The translations under genes and the position numbers were made by a program. The notes beneath the pieces were generated by a model, which was not told the DNA's origin, ran no database searches, and worked only from the letters and a program-made list of their open reading frames with translations. DNA of 64,000 bases, from the NCBI RefSeq assembly GCF_003173335.1, contig NZ_QGMZ01000011.1, positions 99,459-163,458 of the forward strand, read 5' to 3'. Below, one piece after another: positions 55,657-64,000 of the stretch; the stretch's first letter is position 1; the number at the start of each line of letters is the position of its first letter. Source of the stretch: Methanospirillum stamsii (GTDB lineage Archaea; Halobacteriota; Methanomicrobia; Methanomicrobiales; Methanospirillaceae).

Positions 55657-56505
55657 ATGGATAAGAAAATAACTACCCCTGTTTTCCCCCAGATAAATGT
55701 ACCACAAGTAAGCGACAAAGGCCTTCCCGAACTTATTCAGGATGTTCAAAAACGTCTGAATATTCAGTTAACTAATTATAAACAGGATTATATCAAACGA
55801 AGACTTCTCTCCAGGATGAACTCAACCCGATCAAAAGATTTTGTTGAGTATCATCAATATCTGAAAACACATCCTGAAGAAGAAGAAAAACTGCGTAATG
55901 CATTAACCATAAATGTCACGAAATTTCTTCGTGACCCGGATGTATTCAATCTCATTGGAAAAGAGATTTTTAATTCGATTGTAACGGCAAAAAGATCAAT
56001 AAAAATCTGGAGTGCCGGATGTTCTTCCGGAGAAGAACCATACACCTATGCAATTCTCCTTCATGAACTTTCAAAAGCCGGAATTAATTATAATGGAGCG
56101 ATAATTGCAACAGACATTGATGAAGAAATACTTAAAAAGGCCAGAACGGGAATATATGAAAAAAATGCACTTGAAAATCTGAGTGAAAATCAGATATCCA
56201 GGCATTTTGAAAAGACAGAAGACGGAAAATTTAAGATCAGGGATCACATAAAAAACATGGTACGGTTTCAGTCCCATGACCTGATGAAAGGTGTACCGAT
56301 AGGAAGAATGTTTGATGTTGTTTCATGCCGGAATGTTACCATCTATTTTAATGAACAACAGAAAAAAGACCTGGTAAAACTCGTATCCGAAAGTCTGGGT
56401 AAAGATGGATTTTATATTATGGGAATGTCGGAATATATGTCTAAAGACGTTGAAGCCCTATTTAAACCATATAAACCCATGCTAAAAATATTCCAAAAGG
56501 CCTGA
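55657..56505 (+). CDS. cheR: Chemotaxis methyltransferase CheR
   Basis: A 282-residue CheR. The N-terminal helical domain carries YIKRRLLSRM and NVTKFLRDPDVF, and WSAGCSSGEEPYTYA near residue 115 is the SAM-binding motif. A late SCRNVTIYF segment is the NPxY-like catalytic region. It methylates receptor glutamates. The start is ATG 55657; the longer frame from 55609 overlaps the upstream gene. Together with ParA and PAS/CheW it forms one operon, and the substrate is likely the soluble receptor at 40005 or others elsewhere. Confidence 0.93.
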   Translation: MDKKITTPVFPQINVPQVSDKGLPELIQDVQKRLNIQLTNYKQDYIKRRLLSRMNSTRSKDFVEYHQYLKTHPEEEEKLRNALTINVTKFLRDPDVFNLIGKEIFNSIVTAKRSIKIWSAGCSSGEEPYTYAILLHELSKAGINYNGAIIATDIDEEILKKARTGIYEKNALENLSENQISRHFEKTEDGKFKIRDHIKNMVRFQSHDLMKGVPIGRMFDVVSCRNVTIYFNEQQKKDLVKLVSESLGKDGFYIMGMSEYMSKDVEALFKPYKPMLKIFQKA

Positions 56506-56510
56506 AAATA

Positions 56511-56780
56511 TTATTTTCCCTTTTTTAAGAAACCCTTTTTCTTAGGCAGAGGTTCAAGTCCGGACAATTCACGGTTTTTATCTGTTTTCTCATCGTGCGC
56601 TTTGACTTCACTATACATCACATAAAAATTTATTCCTACCACAAACAGGATAAGAAAACTTCCAAGAAATAACGCGAGTCCCTGTGGCCGGATCTCCTCA
56701 ACAGTCCACATGACATAAAGTACCAGAAGTAATCCAAGGATATAAAACGGCCCCCACATCCGGATATTGAGGTACTTCAT
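56511..56780 (-). CDS. Small two-helix membrane protein
   Basis: An 89-residue protein with two transmembrane helices (about residues 10-27 and 33-56, separated by a short EEIRPQG loop) and a Lys-rich cytoplasmic tail (KKKGFLKKGK). I do not recognise a family. It is convergent with cheR. Confidence 0.55.
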   Translation of the reverse strand: MKYLNIRMWGPFYILGLLLVLYVMWTVEEIRPQGLALFLGSFLILFVVGINFYVMYSEVKAHDEKTDKNRELSGLEPLPKKKGFLKKGK

Positions 56781-56884
56781 CTGTTCATCCTGATTTCATT
56801 TATTATAATATGAATCTCACTGACATGACTGGTGAATTCACATGATGGTCAAGTAGATAATTCAGGCAGTCGAATGAATACATT

Positions 56885-58087
56885 ATGTGTGTTAATACTC
56901 TGAAAACCGGTGTACTTATATTCTTATCTCTTTTGTTTTTCACTATCATAACCGGTTGTGTTGAGGTTACTCCACCATCCGGACAACAGGAAACCGGATC
57001 ATATGGCCTCGAAACCGGAGGAGACATGAAAGATATGGTTAAAAACCAACAAACAACTTCCCCAGGACAGGAAGCAACAAATACTTCAGATGGACAAAAA
57101 ACGGGGGATCAACTGAATACAGACAATCCTACTCCGCCCTTGCCTAATGAATCTTTTATTCAGGTAACACCGATGAGTTATGATGAACTTCAGAATGATG
57201 AATCAGTTTCATATCTTAAATATAACAGACCTGTTTCTACCACCGAGCGCCAGTATATCACTATCCACAATATGACTAACCAGTTGTTTAGTAAAAATGC
57301 ATCCGCATATGCGTATGAACTGATTACACCTCCGCTTTATATCGACCTCGGATTTATTCCGAAGATGGTAACCGATGAACAGGAAGTATACAAAAGAACG
57401 GGCGATAAAGAAGGAACGATAGTATATACAAAAACCCGTCCATCTCAGGATGCATGGTTTGAAATGAGAGTGTATGACACTACAACAAACCAGGAAATTC
57501 TTCGTGAAGGATATGGCAAAACATACAGCCAGACAAACAAATCTGCAGCGGTGCGAAGAGCAGGTAAATATCAATTTGATTTCATGGGAGATGCAATTTG
57601 GGTAAATATCACTATGAAGATTCCGGTGGATTCTTCAACCCTTTCTTTATATTCAAACGTATCTGACTTAATCGAAGATCAAAAGAAAAGGGAAACCCTT
57701 ATGCCGAGTGTTTTTTTAAAGGATAAAGACCTGGGACAAGGATGGCAAAAAATCGGGGATGAAATCCATACAACAACAAAATACTCCTCTGTTTATAATA
57801 TTCCATCAACCGGATTAAAATTGTCACAGGACATTACCAGATATTCTTCCAGTAAAGAAATTGATGAAGCATACATCGCAACAAAAGAAAATAACAAAGC
57901 TGAAAGCCAGGTATCCATTATTACCGGAGATGAAGGGTATGGTTTTGAATCAATCAGAAAAACCGGGATTGTATTTAAAGATAATTTGTACCTGGTTGAA
58001 CTTACCAGTTATTCAGTTCCGCCTGTCTCTCTGAATGAGTTAAAGCGATACAGTTCCTTAATTTCAGACAGAATATCAAAAATCTAA
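56885..58087 (+). CDS. Predicted lipoprotein
   Basis: A 400-residue exported protein. The hydrophobic N-terminus ends in IITGC, a lipobox with the lipidated Cys at 25. A Thr/Gln/Pro-rich linker (about 30-95) precedes a beta-rich globular domain with several Asn-x-Ser/Thr glycosylation sites, an architecture common in methanogen envelope proteins of unknown role. The family is not named. It overlaps the mobA 3' end by four bases in the convergent orientation. Confidence 0.75.
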   Translation: MCVNTLKTGVLIFLSLLFFTIITGCVEVTPPSGQQETGSYGLETGGDMKDMVKNQQTTSPGQEATNTSDGQKTGDQLNTDNPTPPLPNESFIQVTPMSYDELQNDESVSYLKYNRPVSTTERQYITIHNMTNQLFSKNASAYAYELITPPLYIDLGFIPKMVTDEQEVYKRTGDKEGTIVYTKTRPSQDAWFEMRVYDTTTNQEILREGYGKTYSQTNKSAAVRRAGKYQFDFMGDAIWVNITMKIPVDSSTLSLYSNVSDLIEDQKKRETLMPSVFLKDKDLGQGWQKIGDEIHTTTKYSSVYNIPSTGLKLSQDITRYSSSKEIDEAYIATKENNKAESQVSIITGDEGYGFESIRKTGIVFKDNLYLVELTSYSVPPVSLNELKRYSSLISDRISKI

Positions 58088-58677
58088 TCTATTTTTTCAT
58101 TCAAAGATGATAGTGATTGAAGATCATTGATATTTACAAAAACATCGATTCCAGGATCAATATTTCGGATATCCGTTACCGGAATAAGTTTTGCATTAAT
58201 ACCTTTTATTAAGAGTGAAAGACGACGGTTTTGATGGTTTTCATAATACTCCCGAACTGATGAACGTGAGTAAACAGCGCATAATGGTTCATATTTCCCG
58301 TCTTCCCAGAAAGGAACCGCACCCCCATATCCTTTTGCAGCGGTAAAAAGATATGAAATAACTTTACACGATAAAAAAGGCATATCACAAGCGGTTATAA
58401 AAAAATAGTCCCCACCTGAATTCCATGCTCCTGCATGAACTCCTCCTGCGGGGCCCTGACCCTGCCTGATATCATGAATAAATGAAACACCAAAAAAATG
58501 AGGAATTAGTGCTTCCTGATCTTTGTTCCGACCGATGATAAAAATTTCATCAGTACAAAGTCTTAATTCCTCAACCTGTTTTTCAAGAAAGGTTTTACCA
58601 TCATATGTAAACTCATACTTTGGTAATCCATTCGCTCTCGATGCCATACCACCGACAAGGATGAACGCAGATTTCAT
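58084..58677 (-). CDS. mobA: Molybdenum cofactor guanylyltransferase MobA-like
   Basis: A 197-residue nucleotidyltransferase. LVGGMASRANGLPKYEF is the GTP-binding loop (a variant of the usual GGxSxRMGxxK), and ITACDMPFL the metal-binding Asp motif. HDIRQGQGPAGGVHAG contains the conserved GP(L/A)GG loop. It attaches GMP to molybdopterin or tungstopterin, needed by formylmethanofuran and formate dehydrogenases. It overlaps the ogt gene start-to-stop. Confidence 0.85.
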   Translation of the reverse strand: MKSAFILVGGMASRANGLPKYEFTYDGKTFLEKQVEELRLCTDEIFIIGRNKDQEALIPHFFGVSFIHDIRQGQGPAGGVHAGAWNSGGDYFFITACDMPFLSCKVISYLFTAAKGYGGAVPFWEDGKYEPLCAVYSRSSVREYYENHQNRRLSLLIKGINAKLIPVTDIRNIDPGIDVFVNINDLQSLSSLNEKID

Positions 58678-59144
58678 ACCTGATCCTGTTCATGAATTTT
58701 CACTTTTTTCAGGAAATTCGATTCAAGTTTTAAAAGATCCTCTTTTATTGAGATATCAGGTGTAAAGCCACCAAGACCATGAGATGATAAAACACGATGA
58801 CATGGGATGAGAATTGGTGTAAGATTGCGTTTCATGGCCAGTCCGACAACCCGTGGGGCAGTACCTACAAATTCTGCAATCTCCTTATATGTTTTTATTT
58901 CTCCATAGGGAATTGCATGAACCTGCCGGTATATCTCACCGTATGTTCCTTCTTCCCGGAGGTGGATGCTTTCCAGGGGATACAACGTTGTTACTTTTCC
59001 GGCAAGATATTTTGATAACGATACTGGAACTGCTCCGGAAACTGCAGTTTTTACAAACCTGATTCTACTTACCAGATTATCCGAATTCCACCGGATATAA
59101 ACAAACCAGAGACCAAATTTTATTGACCCTTCCATCTCCTTCAT
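58674..59144 (-). CDS. ogt: Methylated-DNA--protein-cysteine methyltransferase
   Basis: A 156-residue alkyltransferase. IPCHRVLS holds the acceptor Cys. VVGLAMKRN provides the 'Arg finger' and Asn hinge, and GEIKTYKEIAEF is the helix-turn-helix entry. It repairs O6-alkylguanine irreversibly. Its start shares the ATG region with the helicase stop, so helicase, ogt and mobA form a minus-strand operon. Confidence 0.93.
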   Translation of the reverse strand: MKEMEGSIKFGLWFVYIRWNSDNLVSRIRFVKTAVSGAVPVSLSKYLAGKVTTLYPLESIHLREEGTYGEIYRQVHAIPYGEIKTYKEIAEFVGTAPRVVGLAMKRNLTPILIPCHRVLSSHGLGGFTPDISIKEDLLKLESNFLKKVKIHEQDQV

Positions 59145-61165
59145 TATTTCCAGCCCCTGATGAGAGGAGAAAAGGACTGAACTGATACCTCCTGTAATTC
59201 ATCCTGCATCCATACAGGAAGTTTCTCTTTAATGGCATCATCCAAAAACCGGTTCTCCCCAATTATCAGAACACCATGATCCTCTGGTGTCCGGAGCACC
59301 CGGCCTAGTGCCTGGAGAACTTTGTTCAGGGCGGGAAGAGTATATGCAATAAATTTCCCTTCTTCTCCATACTGTCTTGTATAATATTGCATTATCATCT
59401 GACGGACCTGATTCCATGGTGCAAGAGGAAGGCCAATTACGAGAGCTCCATTGAGCATATCACCCCGGTAATCAAGACCCTCAGAAAATTTCCCTCCGCA
59501 TACTGCAAATAAAATTCCTTTTTTTCCAATTCCCGGAAGATCCATGAATCTGGACAAAAGTGCTCCCGCTTCGCTACTTTCACGCGGCTCAATAAACACT
59601 TCCCTATCCAGAATATAGTGTTCTACTTCCCTCGTTACTGATTCAAGCATCTGATAAGAAGGAAACCATACCCCTAAGTTTCCGGGAATATGACAAAATG
59701 AGCGAATATAATTAACAATCCTTTTTGTATTATCATTGGACTGTCGTTGGGAGTAGGCTGATGTAATATCTGATGTTACCATGAGCAGCCTGTTTTTCCT
59801 TGGAAAATGGTTGGGTAAAGAAAATGTCGAAATTGGATAATCGGTTGGAAGGACACGGAAATACAATTGTTGATAACTCCGGAGAGGCGTTAATGTCCCG
59901 GATATGAATACAGAACAGAAGTGCTCTTTAGCAAGAGTTGAAAGAGAAGGTGAAGGATCAATATTCCGAACTTCAAGATAGATATTATCAGGCTCTTTCC
60001 TGAATAATGTCAGGTAAGCTGGATTTGTTCCAGAGTTGTGAAGCCGATACAAAAAAGCGGACAATCTTTCTATTCCGGAAGTGCGATAATCTCCTCTCTT
60101 GCTGTTTGTTTCCTTTATAGATTCAGCAAGATCCATGAGGTTATCAACCACCTCCTCCATTGAACCAAAAAATGATTCACGAAGGATAATCCTGCTAAAG
60201 AGTTGTGGGTCAAACCAGTCTTCTGTTTCTGATGAACGTCTGAGACCATCGAGAAATTTTCGAATTCCAGGAATAAGCCTTCGGATAGCTTCAAGATCCT
60301 TCACATCTTTTTTGAGGGAAGAGATATCATGATCTGCCTGTTCAAGAGAACGATGATCAAGACTAATAGACATGATATCCTGCATCGCGTCTCCACAGTT
60401 ATGTGCTTCATCAATCAGAAGCAGAATGTCTCCAGGTTCTTTCTGAAGATTCAGATACAGTTGTTCCCGGATCTGGTCATCCATGATGTGGTGATAATTA
60501 CATATCAGTACATCAGACTGCAATGATGCCTGTGCCATGACCTCATACGGACAAACACCATTACATACTTCTTTGAGTGACTCCGGTTTTATGCAATGTT
60601 CAATAACCCTTCCTGAAAGCTTTTTGCATGCTTCAGAAGGAACCAGGCGGAATCCTCCTCCCTTTTCATTCTGTATAGCAATTCTGCTTCTAATATAATA
60701 CGGGCAGATAAGAGGATGTTCCGAATCATTTTTCTGAATCTGCAGGAGGATTTGTTTGTCTCGGGAAGGATCAAGAGAACCCCTGTCTGCTCTTTCCCGA
60801 ATAAGAGCAGTAGAGAAGGCTTTTACCGCTTCACATTTCCGATAAATATCCCCGGTTCCTCCAAGAGGACACATCGACCCTTTTCCAACCAGGTATGAAA
60901 ATTTTAATCCGGGTTGTTTTTTCCGGATTAATTCCAGTTCACGTATATATGTTGCAAGTTGAGAAATTGTTCTGACTGCGACTATTATCTGTCGGTCTTT
61001 TCTTGCTGCAAGCAATGCTGAAACAACTGAAGATTTTCCAGAACCAGTTGGAGCATCTATCATCAGAACTCCACCGGATTTCGCAGTTTCTGCTGCTTTT
61101 CGAAGCATCTCTTCCTGACCTGGCCGAAATGCTTTATACGCAAACCAGTCCTGCAGCTCGTTCAT
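59144..61165 (-). CDS. XPD/Rad3-like iron-sulfur helicase
   Basis: A 673-residue SF2 helicase of the DEAD_2/XPD family. APTGSGKSS (Walker A, about residues 38-46), LLIDEAHN (motif II) and LQALGRVLRTPEDHG (motif VI) are present. Cysteines in GSMCPLGG, YRKCEAV, LICPYY and the VCNGVCPYE region lie where the 4Fe-4S domain is inserted. It is a probable 5'-3' DNA helicase for repair, as in archaeal XPD; ogt is directly downstream. Confidence 0.9.
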   Translation of the reverse strand: MNELQDWFAYKAFRPGQEEMLRKAAETAKSGGVLMIDAPTGSGKSSVVSALLAARKDRQIIVAVRTISQLATYIRELELIRKKQPGLKFSYLVGKGSMCPLGGTGDIYRKCEAVKAFSTALIRERADRGSLDPSRDKQILLQIQKNDSEHPLICPYYIRSRIAIQNEKGGGFRLVPSEACKKLSGRVIEHCIKPESLKEVCNGVCPYEVMAQASLQSDVLICNYHHIMDDQIREQLYLNLQKEPGDILLLIDEAHNCGDAMQDIMSISLDHRSLEQADHDISSLKKDVKDLEAIRRLIPGIRKFLDGLRRSSETEDWFDPQLFSRIILRESFFGSMEEVVDNLMDLAESIKETNSKRGDYRTSGIERLSAFLYRLHNSGTNPAYLTLFRKEPDNIYLEVRNIDPSPSLSTLAKEHFCSVFISGTLTPLRSYQQLYFRVLPTDYPISTFSLPNHFPRKNRLLMVTSDITSAYSQRQSNDNTKRIVNYIRSFCHIPGNLGVWFPSYQMLESVTREVEHYILDREVFIEPRESSEAGALLSRFMDLPGIGKKGILFAVCGGKFSEGLDYRGDMLNGALVIGLPLAPWNQVRQMIMQYYTRQYGEEGKFIAYTLPALNKVLQALGRVLRTPEDHGVLIIGENRFLDDAIKEKLPVWMQDELQEVSVQSFSPLIRGWK

Positions 61166-61225
61166 CTCTAGCTCATTGCATTTCTATCATAAAATTAGAT
61201 GTGAAAGGTGATGATAATAAGTTGA

Positions 61226-61633
61226 TTAAATAAGACCATTTTTTTGAAAGGTTTCTGAATATTTTTTGTCAGTTCCTTTAATATGATTAGAAACCCAGTT
61301 TTTCAAAAAACTCATTACTTCCATTGAAATTCCAAGTTTGTTTGCCTGATAATCAGCGATGAATGATTCTACTTTTGAGACAAACGCATCATGTTCTTTT
61401 TTATGAGAAAGTAGCCCGATATATTCAAACTGATTCATGTATTTTTCTTCAGTTGAGAAATGGTAGACGGTATAAGCGGCAAGTTTGTCAAGTATATCTC
61501 CCATGATTTCTTTTCCTTTTCGCTCAAGCATTGCCTCGTGAAGTGAATTGATAAGATTAATCAGATTTTTATGCTGTTCATCAATTTCAGATATATGAAC
61601 ACTTAAATCTTCAGACCATTTCATTAAAACCAT
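61226..61633 (-). CDS. Bacteriohemerythrin
   Basis: A 135-residue four-helix diiron protein. DEQHKNL, HFSTEEKYM (His-x3-Glu), HKKEHDAF (His-x3-His) and HIKGTDKKY (His-x4-Asp) give the full ligand set for an oxygen-binding hemerythrin. In strict anaerobes it is thought to sense or scavenge O2. MVLMKW or MKW could be the start. It is flanked by AT-rich spacers with their own promoters. Confidence 0.93.
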   Translation of the reverse strand: MVLMKWSEDLSVHISEIDEQHKNLINLINSLHEAMLERKGKEIMGDILDKLAAYTVYHFSTEEKYMNQFEYIGLLSHKKEHDAFVSKVESFIADYQANKLGISMEVMSFLKNWVSNHIKGTDKKYSETFQKNGLI

Positions 61634-61734
61634 AGTATACCAATTACAATAAAAAGTAATAATATCTTTCCTGCTTTGGGTAAATCAAAAGAATATATCC
61701 GGATTATTTATGGGTAAAAAAATATATTAATAAT

Positions 61735-63921
61735 ATGAATATGAGGCAGGAAATATCATGGGAAAAACAGATAACCTATCTGGCTCTTGGAGCCCTCTGG
61801 ATTACACTTTTTTTATTTCCAATAATCGCCTCAGCCGATGTTAATATCTCTGTAAATGAATCAGTTGACGATGAAAGTAACCCATTTATTATAGATAAAT
61901 TCCCGGTAATTATTGAAAAACCCGGAGATTATTATCTCACCTCTTCATTTACCAGCAATAATACTTCAATATCCATCAGGACATCAGATGTTTCAATAAA
62001 TGGAATGGGAAACAGTATTGGCGGTAACTATTCTGCCGGGGCAATCGGAATTGATGTCGGCGGATCTCCAATTCAATTACAAAATATCACCCTAAAAAAT
62101 ATTACCCTTCAGGAGTTTGATATCGGAATTAATTGCGATTTATTATCAGATTGTTCTATAAGTAATGTTTCTTTGATCTCAAATTTACGCGCAGGATTTC
62201 AGGCTGCAAACAGTTCCTCATTTCTTTTTACTGATAATGAAGTGAAAAAGAATTATAATGATATAACCGGGGGATATGGAATCACCGTTACTAATTCTCA
62301 TAACATGATTTTTAAAGATAATCTGGTTAATGGAAACGGGAAATCAGATAAAAGTAAATCAGGGGGGTATTTCATCTCAAATTCAACATATTGTGAAATT
62401 ATTAATTCGAAAATATCAACGAATCCCGGAACAGGTTTGAGGGCAACTTCCGGATCTGATGATCTTGTGATAAAAAATTGTGAAATATCATATAATTCTG
62501 GAAATGGGATAATTAGTACAGAATCCGATAGAATAGAAATATCTGACAATGTTCTCGAAAAGAACAAAGGAAATAATATTGATATTTCATCAGCCATTGA
62601 ACTTTCTCTGAAAAATAATAAGATCAATTCCGGCACCATCGGGCTTAGTATTGCCAATACCGAACATCTGACATTATCTGGAAATTCTTTAACCAATAAT
62701 CGTATAGGATTTGATATATCCGGATCAGATATCCGACATTTCATTCATCAGGTTGACAATACAAACACCATTAATTCACGGGCTCTTATCTACCTGTATA
62801 ATGAAAAGAACAAGAAAATTGGACATATGAATAACCCGGGGATGATTGTCGCAGTAAATTGCTCTGACCTAACCATATCTGACATGGTATTATCAAAAAC
62901 CGGAGCCGCGATTCTCCTCGCAGGATGTCAGAATACATCTGTGGAGGATGTATCATTCATGGATAATGGCATAGGTATCCGGACAGATTTCAATTGTAAA
63001 AATATAACGCTTGATCGTTTACATGCCGAAAGAAATATGGTATGCGGGTATTATCTATCAGAAACAAGACAATTTATTCTTCAAAACCTCTATGGGCAGG
63101 AAAATCCTCTGGGCATATTTTTAAAGAATTCTCATAACGGAACTATCCAAAAGATATCAATGACACAGATGAGCGGCGTCAAAAACAGATTACCATCCGG
63201 GTTGACCATGAGTAATTGTTCAGATATTATAGTTGAGCATTCAGATTTTTCAGAGTGTTCTTATGCGGGACTAATTTCCGATTCACAAAATATTATTATT
63301 TCCAACAATTCCTTTCTGAAAAACAGTTATGCAGGGGCTGTTATCTTATCCGGTCCAACTGAACTTACAAATAATTCAATTGCCTTAAACAAAGAATCGG
63401 GTGTCATTTTTAGAGCAAAAAATTCACTTATATCAGGAAATTCAATAAAAAATAATGAGAATCATGGCTTGAATATGATTGAATCCAAAGAGAATACCAT
63501 CTCTCAAAATATTTTTAATAATAATGATAATATCCTCCTTACCGGTTCAAATACCGATAATGCCTGGAATGAATCATCTAAAGGCACACCTGCCAGTTTA
63601 GAGGGGGGCAACTTTTGGGGAAACCCGGACAATCAGGGATATTCAGATGTATGCGTAAGTGATTCTTCAGGTTATTGTATGGACCCCTATATAATGGATG
63701 AATATAACATCGATTATAGACCTCTTTCATCCGCATATACCGGATATTCAATACTTCAGATATCAGATATAAACGAAAACGGGAAACAGGACCTTCAGGA
63801 TGTTGTCGCTTTTATGAAAAAAATCAGTTCGGGAGATACCAATCCATCCTATGATTTTAGTAATGATGGCAGAGTGAATCTTCAGGATGTAGTTGCGCTA
63901 TTTCAATTGGTAAGTCAATAA
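61735..63921 (+). CDS. Secreted beta-helix (NosD/CASH-like) protein with dockerin-like C-terminus
   Basis: A 728-residue secreted protein. A hydrophobic segment (about 13-35, ending SADV) is the signal. Residues about 50-645 form a right-handed parallel beta-helix with many S-x-N-x-L/I-x-x-N repeats and a GNFWGNP end typical of NosD-like domains. The final 55 residues (DINENGKQDLQDVVA and DFSNDGRVNLQDVVA) are a paired EF-hand dockerin-type module that could bind Ca and a cohesin-like partner. ATG 61735 or 61741; an A/T-rich TATA element is directly upstream. Confidence 0.85.
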   Translation: MNMRQEISWEKQITYLALGALWITLFLFPIIASADVNISVNESVDDESNPFIIDKFPVIIEKPGDYYLTSSFTSNNTSISIRTSDVSINGMGNSIGGNYSAGAIGIDVGGSPIQLQNITLKNITLQEFDIGINCDLLSDCSISNVSLISNLRAGFQAANSSSFLFTDNEVKKNYNDITGGYGITVTNSHNMIFKDNLVNGNGKSDKSKSGGYFISNSTYCEIINSKISTNPGTGLRATSGSDDLVIKNCEISYNSGNGIISTESDRIEISDNVLEKNKGNNIDISSAIELSLKNNKINSGTIGLSIANTEHLTLSGNSLTNNRIGFDISGSDIRHFIHQVDNTNTINSRALIYLYNEKNKKIGHMNNPGMIVAVNCSDLTISDMVLSKTGAAILLAGCQNTSVEDVSFMDNGIGIRTDFNCKNITLDRLHAERNMVCGYYLSETRQFILQNLYGQENPLGIFLKNSHNGTIQKISMTQMSGVKNRLPSGLTMSNCSDIIVEHSDFSECSYAGLISDSQNIIISNNSFLKNSYAGAVILSGPTELTNNSIALNKESGVIFRAKNSLISGNSIKNNENHGLNMIESKENTISQNIFNNNDNILLTGSNTDNAWNESSKGTPASLEGGNFWGNPDNQGYSDVCVSDSSGYCMDPYIMDEYNIDYRPLSSAYTGYSILQISDINENGKQDLQDVVAFMKKISSGDTNPSYDFSNDGRVNLQDVVALFQLVSQ

Positions 63922-63968
63922 TTATTCGCAAAAATTTATCTTTTTCCATGAAAAACCGGATCCATTAA

Positions 63969-63983
63969 GAGGGTAAAACCCTC
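63969..63983. terminator. Short hairpin downstream of the beta-helix gene
   Basis: GAGGG-TAAAA-CCCTC is a perfect five-base stem 45 bases after the stop codon. No strong T-run follows within the window, so a terminator is only one reading; it may also belong to the next gene's promoter. Confidence 0.3.
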
Positions 63984-64000
63984 AAATCGGATCAGGATCT

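Noticed and set aside
1..64000. tRNA genes, insertion sequences, prophage or integrated elements
   Set aside because: I found no cloverleaf with a TTCRANN-type loop, no transposase or integrase, and base composition and gene style look even throughout.

Overview
The window reads as a chromosome segment of a hydrogenotrophic methanogenic archaeon of the Methanomicrobiales, most like Methanospirillum. The support is an HMf-type histone, archaeal RFC large subunit, the methanogenesis-marker pair Mmp2/MtxX, RaSEA (archaeosine), the archaeal S-adenosylmethionine synthetase, a cdrS-ftsZ2 pair, archaeal RNase P RNA, AT-rich TATA-type promoters, and many chemotaxis and secreted beta-helix/PKD/TPR proteins. 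No tRNA, rRNA, insertion sequence, CRISPR array or integrase was seen.

Layout. 1-8.6 kb: end of an MBL-fold hydrolase, 6-phospho-3-hexuloisomerase, aminotransferase, M42 peptidase, a TPR protein, archaemetzincin, UPF0146, RfcL, then methanogenesis markers Mmp2 and MtxX. 8.8-12.5 kb: histone gene converging on a minus-strand mat-hisG-hisA-hisB operon. 13-17.8 kb (minus): a histidine kinase, a redox trio (glutaredoxin, ferredoxin:disulfide reductase with rubredoxin tail, thioredoxin-fold protein), an HDAC-family deacetylase and a hydantoinase-like protein. 17.9-23 kb (plus): a PH-like hypothetical, DUF2148, a GHMP/beta-RFAP synthase-like protein, a COG2426 membrane protein, and hypA-hypE for hydrogenase maturation. 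23-28.2 kb: a secreted protein, RaSEA, TIGR00300 ornithine cyclodeaminase, and cobY-cobD for cobamide synthesis.

28.3-32.2 kb: a small RHH regulator, missed by ORF length cut-offs, directly upstream of ftsZ2. A 409-base gene-free but structured stretch follows, then a COG1340 coiled-coil protein and a DUF373 membrane protein. 32.2-39.8 kb is a cell-surface island: a PKD protein, two paralogous Cys/Asp-rich secreted proteins, a very large sedolisin-like protease/beta-helix/TPR chimera, and a further secreted protein. 40-45.5 kb: a membrane-free chemoreceptor with ten 91-residue HAMP-like repeats, converging on stand-alone CheB and CheY-like proteins. 45.6-51.8 kb: an Rsm22-type methyltransferase, a TPR protein, an S-adenosylhomocysteine hydrolase-family enzyme, hisF, and a SagB-type nitroreductase with RNase P RNA just upstream of it.

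52.4-56.5 kb holds the most interesting unit: a ParA-type ATPase (apparently starting at a non-canonical ATC codon), a PAS4-CheW fusion and CheR in one tight operon. Its composition recalls bacterial ParC/ParP or PpfA systems that position chemosensory arrays. With the soluble receptor 8-12 kb away, it is a candidate archaeal cytoplasmic-array partitioning system. 56.5-64 kb: a small membrane protein, a lipoprotein, an XPD-like helicase-ogt-mobA operon, bacteriohemerythrin, and a secreted beta-helix protein ending in a dockerin-like module.
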